Source of the DNA: a virus
Length of the DNA: 64,000 nucleotides
IMG/VR virus record: IMGVR_UViG_3300042197_002762
Span: 114,479-178,478 of that record
Strand: one strand, 5' to 3'
In this document: one piece after another, positions 1 to 8,834 of the stretch
Numbering within the stretch: the stretch's first letter is position 1
Layout: each line of letters starts with the position of its first letter
Made by a program: the position numbers and the translations under genes
Notes under the pieces: model-generated
The model's input: the letters and a program-made list of their open reading frames with translations, nothing else
What the model was told of the DNA's origin: nothing
Databases searched by the model: none

Positions 1-144
1 AAAAAAGGTGTGAAGACTTCTGTAAAACATTTGTGTGGGCTTTATGATATTCCGTATGATGAAAGTATGGCTCACGATGCTAAATACGATAATATTTTGT
101 GTATTCAAATTTTTCAGAAACAAATAATGACTATTGATATATGA
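1..144 (+). CDS. DnaQ-like 3'-5' exonuclease, C-terminal fragment
   Basis: An open frame enters from the left edge and stops at 142-144. The visible 47 residues include HDAKYD, which fits motif III (HxxxxD) of DEDDh proofreading exonucleases, near the end of the protein as expected. The stop overlaps the start of the polymerase gene by 4 nt (ATGA), so the two are probably translationally coupled and proofreading is supplied in trans. The N-terminal motifs lie outside the window, so the family call rests on one motif and the context. Confidence 0.6.
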   Translation, partial: KKGVKTSVKHLCGLYDIPYDESMAHDAKYDNILCIQIFQKQIMTIDI

Positions 145-2675
145 AATTTTTAGAACAATTTAAAAACATTGAAATGAAGAATGTCAACCTTGTAAGGTTG
201 CCCAATATTTCTTTCACAAAAGAAGAAAAAGGTATCTTGGCCGAGAAAGCTGAAAATAACGAGCAGTTTCTTCAACAGCTTGTAAACGAAGGCTGGAAAA
301 AGTTTCGTGATAAGATTCCAGAAAAGAAAAAGCCAGTTTATCTTGAGCGTATTAAAGAAGAATTTGAGATTGTAAAAGATCTTGGGTTTATTGATTACTA
401 CCTTCTTGTATGGCGTGTTATTAACAAGGCGCGCCAGCTTGGGGCTTTTATTGACTGGGGTCGTGGTTCTGCGGCTGGTAGTTTGATATTCTATTTGATT
501 GGAGTTACAGGTGTAGATCCAATTGATAAGAATCTTTTCTTTACTCGTTTTATTTCTAAAACTCGCGCTAAGAAAGAAGTAATTGATGGGGTAACCTATA
601 TTCAAGGTGATCTAGCTCCAGATGTTGATATTAATTTGGGTGGGGTTCGTGATCAAATTATTGAATGGCTAAAGAAGTGTTATCCGAACAAGGTTTGTAA
701 AATTTCTTCAGTATCAACATTTTCTGGTAAGATTCTTGTAAAAGATGTTTACAAAATTGTTAATGAAGCCAGTGAAGAAGAAGCTAGCCATCTAGCAGAT
801 ACAATTGGCAAACACTTCGGGGTAGTTGAAGACATTGAAGATTCTTATAAAAATAGCGAGAAGTTTCGTGATTGGGCTGATCGTTATCCCGAAACATATC
901 AAATTGCATTGAAGTTGCGCGGTCTTATTCGCGGTAAATCGACACATGCTAGTGGATACTTTATTTCTTATTATCCTCTTGATAAATTTGTTCCTGTAGA
1001 AATTAATAAAGAAGGTGAGCTTGCAATTTCATATGAAATGAATACTGCGGCCAAGTTTGGAATTAAGCTTGACCTTCTTGGGCTTATTAGTAATGAGATT
1101 ATCAAAAATGTATTTGAATTAATTCCTGAAAAATTTGAAGATATTAACCTTGATGACAATGAGGAAGTTTATACTCATCTTCAACGCGATGATTTAATGC
1201 CTTATGGTCTTTATCAAATTAGTGCCGATTGCGCTTATCGTGTTTGTAAAAATATTCGACCAGCAAATATTGCACATTTGAGTGACGTAAATGCTATCGC
1301 TCGACCTGGAGCTTTAGCGTATGAAAAAGATTATATTAATTTTACGGGAGAAGCCCCGCATGAAAAACTTGCCCCAGTATTTGCGGAAACACGTAACCTT
1401 CCACTTTATCAAGAGCAATTAATTCAAGCTCTTGTTACAGTTGGTTTTACTCCAGATGAATCTGAATATATTCGACGGATTATTGGTAAAAAGAAACGTG
1501 ATGAAATGCCAAAATGGAAAGATAAAGTATTCGAAATTTGTGAACAAAATAAATTTGGTGAGCAAGTTGCAGAAGCTATATGGAAAGTCATGTTGGATTC
1601 TGCTGACTATTCATTTAATAAATCACACTCATATTGTGTGGCATACCTTGGGGCATTGACAGTTTATCTTAAGTATAAATATCCGCTTCAATTCTTTACC
1701 GCTTGCTTGAATGCTATTCAGAAGCTTCCTGACCCAATGGATGAGATTAGACAGATAGAGCGAGAGCTACCGCATTTTAATATAAAATTGCTTCCGCCGC
1801 ATTTGTTGAAATCAGACGTGGGATTCACTGTAGAAGATGAAAATATTAGATATGGACTAAGCGCTATTAAAGGTGTCTCAGATAGTTCTATTGAAAAACT
1901 TGTTAAATTCCGTGGTGAATATGACAATAAAATTGATTGTTTTATGGCCGCTAAACAAGCTGGTTTAAATATTGGAATTGTTTCTGCCTTAATTCAAGCT
2001 GGAGCTTTAGATGACCTTGGTTCATCAAGACCACATTTAGTATTGCAAGCACAAGCATTTAATCTTCTTACTGATAAAGAAAAGCGTTTAGTTAAAACTT
2101 TGCATGACGAAGGAGAAGTAAAAAATATTCTCAGTATTATCCAATTACTTGTTGATAAAAAACAAATCAAACAAACGCGATTTGAAACATTTAAGAAAAA
2201 GTACATGCCCTATCGACAGATATTTGAATTGAATACTCGTAACGAAGCACTTACTAATTATTTTTATGAGAAAAATTGTTTGGGATTTAGCTATACACAA
2301 AATTTAACAGACATCTTTAAACAGGGGAATGGTAATTTTATTACTATCAAAGACGCATTTGAAACTAAAGAAGATAATGATAGAGTCTTAATTATTGGCG
2401 AAATTGTTGAAACACCAAGACAATCTAAATCTAGAAATGGTAATAAATTTTTCAAAGCTACCGTTGCAGACGATACGGGCAAAGTTTCCGTATTACTTTT
2501 TGATGGCCGCTTTGGGCTTTTTGAAGATTGCAAAGATAAAAATGGTGGAGCTTTTCCAGAAGAAGGAGATATTGTTATAGCTAATGGTCGCTTAAAAGGA
2601 ACAGACGCTATTTTTGCAGATGATATTGTAAAACAAGATTGTAAAATATACAAGAATATGCGAGATTTGAAGTAA
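141..2675 (+). CDS. dnaE: DNA polymerase III alpha subunit (C family), lacking PHP domain
   Basis: Replicative polymerase. The palm carries GRGSAAGS at residues 107-114, PDVDIN at 160-165 (two catalytic Asp) and KLDLLGL around 309-315 with the third Asp (D311); THASGY follows the family pattern at 268-273. A finger/HhH region follows, then an OB-fold near residues 745-830. At 844 aa it is about 300 residues shorter than bacterial DnaE and starts just before the palm, so the N-terminal PHP domain is absent. An exonuclease gene precedes it with a 4-nt overlap. The call is secure; whether PHP is encoded elsewhere cannot be seen. Confidence 0.93.
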   Translation: MKFLEQFKNIEMKNVNLVRLPNISFTKEEKGILAEKAENNEQFLQQLVNEGWKKFRDKIPEKKKPVYLERIKEEFEIVKDLGFIDYYLLVWRVINKARQLGAFIDWGRGSAAGSLIFYLIGVTGVDPIDKNLFFTRFISKTRAKKEVIDGVTYIQGDLAPDVDINLGGVRDQIIEWLKKCYPNKVCKISSVSTFSGKILVKDVYKIVNEASEEEASHLADTIGKHFGVVEDIEDSYKNSEKFRDWADRYPETYQIALKLRGLIRGKSTHASGYFISYYPLDKFVPVEINKEGELAISYEMNTAAKFGIKLDLLGLISNEIIKNVFELIPEKFEDINLDDNEEVYTHLQRDDLMPYGLYQISADCAYRVCKNIRPANIAHLSDVNAIARPGALAYEKDYINFTGEAPHEKLAPVFAETRNLPLYQEQLIQALVTVGFTPDESEYIRRIIGKKKRDEMPKWKDKVFEICEQNKFGEQVAEAIWKVMLDSADYSFNKSHSYCVAYLGALTVYLKYKYPLQFFTACLNAIQKLPDPMDEIRQIERELPHFNIKLLPPHLLKSDVGFTVEDENIRYGLSAIKGVSDSSIEKLVKFRGEYDNKIDCFMAAKQAGLNIGIVSALIQAGALDDLGSSRPHLVLQAQAFNLLTDKEKRLVKTLHDEGEVKNILSIIQLLVDKKQIKQTRFETFKKKYMPYRQIFELNTRNEALTNYFYEKNCLGFSYTQNLTDIFKQGNGNFITIKDAFETKEDNDRVLIIGEIVETPRQSKSRNGNKFFKATVADDTGKVSVLLFDGRFGLFEDCKDKNGGAFPEEGDIVIANGRLKGTDAIFADDIVKQDCKIYKNMRDLK

Positions 2676-2691
2676 ATTATCAAATTCTTAG

Positions 2692-2697
2692 GTGTAA
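2692..2697 (+). promoter_or_regulatory. Late-promoter motif (GTGTAA)
   Basis: GTGTAAATTATATATT runs directly into the ATG at 2708. The same core precedes many virion genes in the window on both strands. No -35 box is visible. Confidence 0.55.
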
Positions 2698-2707
2698 ATT
2701 ATATATT

Positions 2708-3589
2708 ATGCCAATTCCAAATCCAAAAAAGTCAGAAAAACAAGGTGATTTTGTTTCGCGTTGTATGGGAGATGAGACAATGAATAAAGAGTTTCCTGAT
2801 CAAAAACAACGTGCCGCTGTTTGTTATTCTCAATTTAAAAAAGCGAATGCTACGCTTGATGCTTCTGAAAGTTTGGAAGAATATAAAAATGATTTTTATG
2901 AAATGTCTGTTGGTTCTATCAATTCAATTAAAAAACATGCAGAAAATATTTTAGAATCTTTAAATGATCCAATGGTTAAAGATAACTTAACTGAATCTTG
3001 GTTACAGGGTAAAATTGCGATTACAGAAGATTACATGCTTACTATTCATAATTATGTGATGTTTGTGCAAGAAAACGATGATGAAACAGAAGAGTCCGAA
3101 GTAGATGCAGCAGCAGAAGACCTTACTGTTGATAATCTTTATATTCCAGGGCCTAATGAATATGTAACAGCAGAAGAAGTTGCTTTTGATGAAGCGGATA
3201 TTCTTGAATACGATATTGCTAAAGCAAGACCTGGGCTATGGGAAAATATTAGACGTAAAAAACAAAGAGAGGGTAAAAATTATAAACCAGCAAAACCTGG
3301 AGACAAAGATCGTCCATCAAAAGAAGCTTGGAAAAAAGCGCAGGGTTCGGAATATCAAGGTAGAAAAGTAACTCTTAATAAACCCTTTAGAACCCCAGGC
3401 GGTCCTAAAAAATTTGCTGTATATGTTAAGAATCAAAGTGGCAATGTTGTTATTGTAAGATTCGGTGATCCGAATATGAAAATAAAGAAAAACATTCCTT
3501 CTCGTAGGAAAAGTTTTCGCGCCCGACACAATTGCTCAAATCCTGGTCCAAAATGGAAAGCCAGATATTGGGCATGCAAAAGTTGGTAA
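2708..3589 (+). CDS. Conserved phage protein, probable capsid/prohead-associated
   Basis: 293 aa. The N-terminus (MPIPNPKK..., then FPDQKQRAAVCYSQF near residues 38-52) matches a short module seen at the start of many phage head-maturation or portal-linked proteins. The middle is acidic. The C-terminus is basic, with RRKSFRARHNC and KARYWACKSW, a conserved block of large phages whose function I cannot name. A late-type motif lies just upstream. A head role is inference from these modules; no catalytic motif is visible. Confidence 0.55.
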   Translation: MPIPNPKKSEKQGDFVSRCMGDETMNKEFPDQKQRAAVCYSQFKKANATLDASESLEEYKNDFYEMSVGSINSIKKHAENILESLNDPMVKDNLTESWLQGKIAITEDYMLTIHNYVMFVQENDDETEESEVDAAAEDLTVDNLYIPGPNEYVTAEEVAFDEADILEYDIAKARPGLWENIRRKKQREGKNYKPAKPGDKDRPSKEAWKKAQGSEYQGRKVTLNKPFRTPGGPKKFAVYVKNQSGNVVIVRFGDPNMKIKKNIPSRRKSFRARHNCSNPGPKWKARYWACKSW

Positions 3590-3595
3590 ATCTTA

Positions 3596-3624
3596 TTGAC
3601 TCATAAATAAAAAAGTTCTATCAT
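3596..3624 (+). promoter_or_regulatory. Sigma70 promoter
   Basis: TTGACT (3596-3601), 17-nt spacer, TATCAT (3619-3624). The ATG at 3634 is 9 nt past the -10 box. Confidence 0.7.
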
Positions 3625-3633
3625 ATTGATTAT

Positions 3634-3921
3634 ATGATAGTAACATGGACAGTCGAAGGCGTTGATTGGGCAAAAAAAATCAAAGCTCATATTGATACAG
3701 ACCCTTCTGAGATTGCCACTCGTGGTGTCGAAATGGCTTTAGAATCATTAAAAACAGAAGAAGATTCTATTCAATTTGGCGCAATCTTAAGAGTCTTTCA
3801 TAATAAAATGGAAGATGAAGGAGAACATTGGATTATGTATGCTCCTAAAATTTTAGCCAATGCTGGTTATTATAAAGATGCAGAAGAGCTTCGAGAAGCT
3901 GCGGAAAAAGAATATTTGTGA
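3634..3921 (+). CDS. Hypothetical 95-aa acidic protein
   Basis: Small helical protein, not recognised. It is the first gene behind a good sigma70 promoter. Its stop overlaps the GTG start of the VWA/metallopeptidase gene by 4 nt, so it is probably co-expressed with it. Confidence 0.75.
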   Translation: MIVTWTVEGVDWAKKIKAHIDTDPSEIATRGVEMALESLKTEEDSIQFGAILRVFHNKMEDEGEHWIMYAPKILANAGYYKDAEELREAAEKEYL

Positions 3922-5156
3922 ATCAAAATCTAACATATCAAGAATATAGAAATATTTTAGAGTCTCTTCTTGAGCATCATGGAATATTTTATCAATTTTG
4001 GCGTTTGATAAAACCAGTCTATAGCGCATCTGTTCCAACTGCCTGTGTGGGATTTAATAAAGAAGGTAATTGTATTGAATTTTTAATTAATAAAAAATTT
4101 TGGGATAAACAAAGCGACCACAATAAAAAGTTTATTATTGCACATGAATGTTTACATGTGATTAATTCTCATGGAAAACGTGCTGGAAAAAAAATGTCTA
4201 ATCTTGCAAATCAAGCAATGGACATTGTTGTTAACGAAAGTCTTGTCAAATATTTTAAATTTGATCGTAAAGAAATAGATCCTAAAACAGAATATTATTG
4301 GATGAATAATTCATTTGATAATGATCCCAATATTCTACCTTGGAATAATTTTGAATATTATTATAACCGTCTTTTAAAAGACGCGAAATTTGTAAAGAAT
4401 AAACAACTTATTAATGACCATAGCGGTCTTGGGGATTTTCCTGAACAATCTGTTCAAGAAATAATTAATAATCTTTCCGAAGAAGATGCGGAAAGTCTCA
4501 AAAATATTTCTGAAGATGCCGAAAAAAATGCGCGTAAAAATGATGATAAAAATATTGGTAACGTGCGTGGCGGACTAGTTCAGAAAATTGAAAATAAACC
4601 AGTTCAATATAAAAAGAAATGGGAAAATATTATTCGACGTTTTGAAAAAAAAATGTCAAAAGATGAGGGGTTAGAGTCTCATTGGATAATGAAAGATCGT
4701 CGTCTTTATAATTTAAATTTTAATATCTTTTTGCCTTCTGACATAGAACAGACTTTAAGAAAAACAGAAAGTGAAAAAGTATCAACTTGGTTTTTTATGG
4801 ACACAAGTGGTTCATGTTGGGGATTAGCCCCACGTTTTTTTCAAGCTGCAAAAAGTCTTGATCCAGAAAAATTTGATGTTAAATATTTTGCTTTTGATAC
4901 AGAAGTTTATGAAGTAGACTTAAAAAAACAAAAACTTGATGGAGGCGGTGGTACAAGTTTTCGTTGTATTACAGATTATATTTATAATAATAAAAAAGTT
5001 AAACCTTTTGTATGGGTTCTTACTGATGGCTGGGGATATGGAGCCAAAATTCCCGAAGATCAAAGAAAAAAATGGAACTGGTTTTTGACAAATGATGGAA
5101 CGACAGCTTATATCCCACAGGGCTGCAAGATTCATGAATTAAAAAATTTTGAATAA
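3918..5156 (+). CDS. VWA-like/metallopeptidase protein (DUF2201 type)
   Basis: 412 aa, GTG start overlapping the previous stop. The N-terminal half carries HECLH (76-80) with a further His at 85, like the putative metallopeptidase part of DUF2201 proteins. The C-terminal half has a VWA MIDAS motif DTSGS (295-299) and a later TDGWG segment. Such proteins pair with MoxR AAA+ ATPases, and one lies about 0.8 kb downstream, so the two probably form a chaperone-like remodelling pair. The substrate is unknown. Confidence 0.8.
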   Translation: MNQNLTYQEYRNILESLLEHHGIFYQFWRLIKPVYSASVPTACVGFNKEGNCIEFLINKKFWDKQSDHNKKFIIAHECLHVINSHGKRAGKKMSNLANQAMDIVVNESLVKYFKFDRKEIDPKTEYYWMNNSFDNDPNILPWNNFEYYYNRLLKDAKFVKNKQLINDHSGLGDFPEQSVQEIINNLSEEDAESLKNISEDAEKNARKNDDKNIGNVRGGLVQKIENKPVQYKKKWENIIRRFEKKMSKDEGLESHWIMKDRRLYNLNFNIFLPSDIEQTLRKTESEKVSTWFFMDTSGSCWGLAPRFFQAAKSLDPEKFDVKYFAFDTEVYEVDLKKQKLDGGGGTSFRCITDYIYNNKKVKPFVWVLTDGWGYGAKIPEDQRKKWNWFLTNDGTTAYIPQGCKIHELKNFE

Positions 5157-5182
5157 TTAAACAACAATATATAATATATAAT

Positions 5183-5620
5183 ATGAATATTCCTAAAGAA
5201 AAAGAAGCTTATTTTCAAAAAATCGCTCTTAATCTGATTAGAGTCTCCGATGACTTTAAATCAATTTTACAGTCTGAATTTCCTAATATTTATGCAGATA
5301 TTCAGAGTGCGGCTACAAATCCAAATTGTGGATGTGTAAACAAAGTCGAAGCAGAACTTTTAAACAATAAAGATAAATCTTTAAATTTGTTAAATAACTT
5401 CTTATCGAATAAAGATAATCTTGAAAAAATTAATGAAGTATTAAGTGTGGATTATGCGGCCTTATCTCCAAAGCCATATTCTGGAAGGATGTTTGTCATT
5501 GAAAATACTGAAGAAAAATTTAAAGAATTCATGGATAGTATAAATAAAGATCGTGCTGTTTTTAGAAATTTTTCTACAGCGATATCTCCAGAAGGTAAAT
5601 TACATGTTTACTTTTTATAA
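5183..5620 (+). CDS. Hypothetical 145-aa protein
   Basis: Not recognised. Soluble, with a CGC cluster near residues 48-50 and a lysine/asparagine-rich middle. It sits between the VWA protein and a small membrane protein on the same strand. Confidence 0.7.
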   Translation: MNIPKEKEAYFQKIALNLIRVSDDFKSILQSEFPNIYADIQSAATNPNCGCVNKVEAELLNNKDKSLNLLNNFLSNKDNLEKINEVLSVDYAALSPKPYSGRMFVIENTEEKFKEFMDSINKDRAVFRNFSTAISPEGKLHVYFL

Positions 5621-5626
5621 AAAAAT

Positions 5627-5920
5627 ATGCATTTATTTGATTTATTATATTATATTTGTATAAGTCTAAGTTTCTCCTATATGTGGAGTTTTGCAGATAT
5701 TTTTGCTCCAGTTCGAAACTTTGTTGCTAAAATTCCATACGTAAGAAGACCACTATTATGTCCAGAATGCAGTAGTTTTTGGGTAGGTCTATTTGTGTCA
5801 TTTTTATATAATCCTATTGTTTTAGATTTAAATTTATTTATTTTAACAAATATTTGTTGTGGGTTAGTCACCCATTTATTTGCCTGTATTTTGTACAAGT
5901 CTGTACATAAATTCTTATAA
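5627..5920 (+). CDS. Small membrane protein, DUF1360-like
   Basis: 97 aa with two or three hydrophobic segments. The motif CPECSSFWVG (about 44-53) is typical of DUF1360-type membrane proteins found in phages and bacteria. Function unknown. It starts 6 nt after the previous stop. Confidence 0.65.
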   Translation: MHLFDLLYYICISLSFSYMWSFADIFAPVRNFVAKIPYVRRPLLCPECSSFWVGLFVSFLYNPIVLDLNLFILTNICCGLVTHLFACILYKSVHKFL

Positions 5921-5929
5921 AAAAGTTTC

Positions 5930-5958
5930 TTGCTTTATTTATAAAATAGTCATACCAT
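5930..5958 (+). promoter_or_regulatory. Sigma70 promoter (moderate)
   Basis: TTGCTT (5930-5935), 17-nt spacer, TACCAT (5953-5958), then 6 nt to the ATG at 5965. The 6-nt spacing favours 5965 over the ATG at 5961. Confidence 0.5.
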
Positions 5959-5964
5959 TAATGC

Positions 5965-6996
5965 ATGGCTCAAGATATTAATACAATTAAAAATAAATTA
6001 GACCAATATTTTAAAATTGGTAAAAATGTATTACTTGAGGGGCGTCATGGAACAGGTAAAACAAGTCTTGTTACAGAAATATTTGACAAAAATTGTAAAA
6101 ATTGGCTTTATTTTTCTGGATCGACTCTTGATCCATGGGTAGATTTTGTTGGAGTCCCTAAAGAAATTAAAAAAGGTAATGATTATGTTCTTTCATTTGT
6201 TCTTCCAGAAAAAATGGCAGATGATAAAGTAGAAGCTATTTTTATTGATGAATATAATCGTAGCCATAAAAAAATTCGCAATGCTACAATGGAACTTGTA
6301 CAGTTTAAAAGTATCAATGGACGTAAGTTTCCAAATCTAAAAGTAGTCTGGGCGGCTATTAATCCAAGTGATGATGAAGAAGAGTATGATGTGGAAGAAT
6401 TAGACGGTGCCCAAACTGATCGTTTCCAGATTAGAATTAAAGTTCCGTTCATTCCTGACATCGAGTATTTCCAAAATAAATTTGGAAATGATTGGGCTAA
6501 ATCTGCTCTAGAATGGTGGAATGGTATGCCCGATAAAGCTAAGAAGTTAGTATCCCCTCGTAGACTTGATTACGCTCTTGAAATTCATAAAGAAGGTGGA
6601 GATGTCTTCGATGTATTACCGATAGAAACAAACCCTACTAAATTAATTGCTACGCTTAAACTTGGTAGTCTTGAAGATAAAATTAAAAGCCTTTTTAAAC
6701 TAAAAGATGCAAAGAAAGCTCAAAAGTTTTTTGAAGACGAAAATAACTTTCAAGCGGCACTACCGATTATTAAAAGAAAAGCTGATTATATGAAGTTCTT
6801 TCTACCCACGATTGATAATGAGCGTATTACTTCATTGTTTTTTAGTGATGATCATTTTAAAACATTTATTCTTGATCATGCGCCATATTTTAAACCTGCA
6901 TTAGAAGAAATTTCTAAATTAAAGTCGGTTAATAAAGATGACATCCGAATGATTAATCATGCACTTAAACAAGTTGGAAATATAACTTATTTTTAA
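5965..6996 (+). CDS. MoxR-like AAA+ ATPase
   Basis: 343 aa. Walker A GRHGTGKT at residues 26-33, Walker B AIFIDE at 91-96, followed by a sensor-like WAAINPSDD segment. The AAA core is followed by a C-terminal helical part. MoxR ATPases act with VWA-domain partners, and the protein ending at 5156 fits that role. The call is firm as to family; the substrate is unknown. Confidence 0.88.
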   Translation: MAQDINTIKNKLDQYFKIGKNVLLEGRHGTGKTSLVTEIFDKNCKNWLYFSGSTLDPWVDFVGVPKEIKKGNDYVLSFVLPEKMADDKVEAIFIDEYNRSHKKIRNATMELVQFKSINGRKFPNLKVVWAAINPSDDEEEYDVEELDGAQTDRFQIRIKVPFIPDIEYFQNKFGNDWAKSALEWWNGMPDKAKKLVSPRRLDYALEIHKEGGDVFDVLPIETNPTKLIATLKLGSLEDKIKSLFKLKDAKKAQKFFEDENNFQAALPIIKRKADYMKFFLPTIDNERITSLFFSDDHFKTFILDHAPYFKPALEEISKLKSVNKDDIRMINHALKQVGNITYF

Positions 6997-6998
6997 TA

Positions 6999-7565
6999 TC
7001 AAAAACAACCGCATTCAGAAGGTTCTCCACAAGTACATTGTATACGCCCACTATATATATCAGTAGTTATTTCTTTTACGTAATAGACTCTTCTATTTCT
7101 CTCTACCGTAATAGGGCCAACAAGTTCTCTTATATATGGAGGAGCCCCAGCAGTTCCTGGATATAATGGGTTACGCCTTGCCCCATACCAATAAAAATCA
7201 ACACTTAAAGTGTCAATATGAGAAAAAGTCTCTTCTCTTTCGATTTTTGGTCCACTAGCATGGCTAACGTTAGTAGCCGCAGATACACATGCATATGGTT
7301 CTGAATAACTAATATTACAATCTGGAGATAATGATTGAGTTTGTTCTTTATCCCAATCGGGAGGGTTTACATAAGCATCCGCTGTTTCAAAACTTTCGTA
7401 CTCCGGCCAAACATTAACTGGATCTGGTGGCCAAAAAGTATATATTGGGCGATAGATTATTTCTATTGGATCGCAAGTCACTGTTTCCGCCCAGGCAAAG
7501 GCAATAATGCAATTATTACATTCTTCTTCGCTACTTTGCTGTTTAACTGTATTTGTAGTTCCCAT
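6999..7565 (-). CDS. Cysteine-rich virion-type protein, paralogue of the 18.4-kb gene
   Basis: 188 aa ending in CTCGEPSECGCF. It shares this tail (CTCGxPxxCGC plus aromatic), a DWDKEQ/NWDKDQ block and VDFYW with the protein at 18425-18958, so the two are paralogues. Opposite orientation to the neighbouring plus-strand genes. Probably a late structural or adhesion protein; function not known. Confidence 0.65.
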   Translation of the reverse strand: MGTTNTVKQQSSEEECNNCIIAFAWAETVTCDPIEIIYRPIYTFWPPDPVNVWPEYESFETADAYVNPPDWDKEQTQSLSPDCNISYSEPYACVSAATNVSHASGPKIEREETFSHIDTLSVDFYWYGARRNPLYPGTAGAPPYIRELVGPITVERNRRVYYVKEITTDIYSGRIQCTCGEPSECGCF

Positions 7566-7569
7566 AATA

Positions 7570-7782
7570 TTAATAATAAAATAATTCTCTATTAAATGCC
7601 CAACCAGTCAACATAAAAAGCCCCATTTGTAAAAATGAGGCCCAACAAAGGGGTGGATCTAATTTAAAACCAAAACCCATACGAGCAGAAAAAAGACAAA
7701 AAGAAACCGTTAATAATATCATGGCAACAACTAGCATTGAATTAACCATTATTTTAATTGTTTTTTTAGTTTGCTTTTTCAT
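7570..7782 (-). CDS. Small two-span membrane protein (holin candidate)
   Basis: 70 aa, lysine-rich N-terminus, hydrophobic segments around residues 11-32 and 43-62. It overlaps the next minus-strand gene, which has one membrane segment and a coiled coil. Size and pairing suit a holin or lysis accessory protein, but no endolysin is seen nearby, so this is inference only. Confidence 0.6.
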   Translation of the reverse strand: MKKQTKKTIKIMVNSMLVVAMILLTVSFCLFSARMGFGFKLDPPLCWASFLQMGLFMLTGWAFNRELFYY

Positions 7783-8107
7783 TTCGCCTTGATTCCAAAA
7801 TAGCCACCATTTGTTCTAATTGTCTTAATCTTATTTCAATAAGTTCTAATGTTTTTGTTTGAGAAATGTCTACTTGATTTTTGATTTCTAACTGTCCAAG
7901 AATAAGTTCGATTCTTTGAACTTTTTCAGAGGTTTTAGAATATTCTGATTTTGTAATAAAATTATTTTGTAAATATAAACTAGCAACCATAAAAGCTAAA
8001 ATTGCTAATTTCCATATATTATCAAAAGAAAAAAAATCTGATAAATGAATGGGCTTTGGGTTATTGTGAGCAATAATTTTTTTTGTATTTTTATTAGAAG
8101 TAAGCAT
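7766..8107 (-). CDS. Membrane-anchored coiled-coil protein
   Basis: 113 aa with one membrane span around residues 31-48 and a heptad-rich C-terminal helix. The stop overlaps the start of the holin-like gene. A spanin-like or holin-partner role is possible but unproven. A late motif lies 23 nt upstream. Confidence 0.6.
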   Translation of the reverse strand: MLTSNKNTKKIIAHNNPKPIHLSDFFSFDNIWKLAILAFMVASLYLQNNFITKSEYSKTSEKVQRIELILGQLEIKNQVDISQTKTLELIEIRLRQLEQMVAILESRRNEKAN

Positions 8108-8130
8108 AATAAAGATATAGTATATTATAT

Positions 8131-8136
8131 ATTACA
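8131..8136 (-). promoter_or_regulatory. Late-promoter motif (GTGTAA, minus)
   Basis: TGTGTAATATATAATA on the minus strand, 23 nt from the ATG of the coiled-coil membrane gene. Confidence 0.5.
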
Positions 8137-8141
8137 CATAA

Positions 8142-8801
8142 ATGGCTTATATTAATACAGATATTCCTATATTTTCAGCTTATTTAGATACAAGTTTTCT
8201 GTATGATAAAGCGCCACGCTCTACAAATGAGTATATAATTGTTGAAGTTTTCGGATTTACTTCTTTAAATCGCCGTTGCGCCTTGTTTTCTGTAATGACG
8301 GACATGGGCAGTATTCATGCCCGTGTTCCAATACATTATTTAACAGATATACTGCCAGAAGAAGGGCTTACAAATTTTCCTCTGGATTGGCTTGAATTAT
8401 GGGATTGTTATTCTCCTTATGTGACTGTTAATAGGTATGAGTATCTTAAGAATAGCGCTTGTAAAATTTTATTAAAAAATAAAGAATGGCATGATGCTAC
8501 ATACCTAATGACTTTTGATTGGGCTTACGGACCACATCATCAAACAGGACAAAGTGAAAATCCAGGGGGGCATAAACAAGGGCATCTTTTAATAGGTAAA
8601 GGTGGTCAATTCTTTTTCCAACCTGGAAATCGCATTGTTTGGCGCGACGGTGGTGCATTCATTGGTAAGGAACTAAAAGGTCATGAAAAATGGAAAGTTT
8701 TTAGTAAAGAATTTTCTTGTGAACAAACTGGTAGTCGCTGGTTTGCTGGTGATGAAGAATTATATTTTTATCAATTTGAGCCTAATAAAGATAAGTCTTG
8801 A
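8142..8801 (+). CDS. Hypothetical 219-aa phage protein
   Basis: Not recognised. Soluble, rich in Trp, His and Gly, with a segment GPHHQTGQ (about 126-133). Starts divergently from the minus-strand membrane genes and precedes thyX. It looks like a conserved single-domain protein, but I see no named motif. Confidence 0.7.
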   Translation: MAYINTDIPIFSAYLDTSFLYDKAPRSTNEYIIVEVFGFTSLNRRCALFSVMTDMGSIHARVPIHYLTDILPEEGLTNFPLDWLELWDCYSPYVTVNRYEYLKNSACKILLKNKEWHDATYLMTFDWAYGPHHQTGQSENPGGHKQGHLLIGKGGQFFFQPGNRIVWRDGGAFIGKELKGHEKWKVFSKEFSCEQTGSRWFAGDEELYFYQFEPNKDKS

Positions 8802-8826
8802 ATATTAATTCAATTAATTATAATAT
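8798..8826 (+). promoter_or_regulatory. Sigma70 promoter of thyX
   Basis: TTGAAT (8798-8803), 17-nt spacer, TAATAT (8821-8826), 8 nt before the thyX ATG. Confidence 0.55.
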
Positions 8827-8834
8827 CTTCAACA

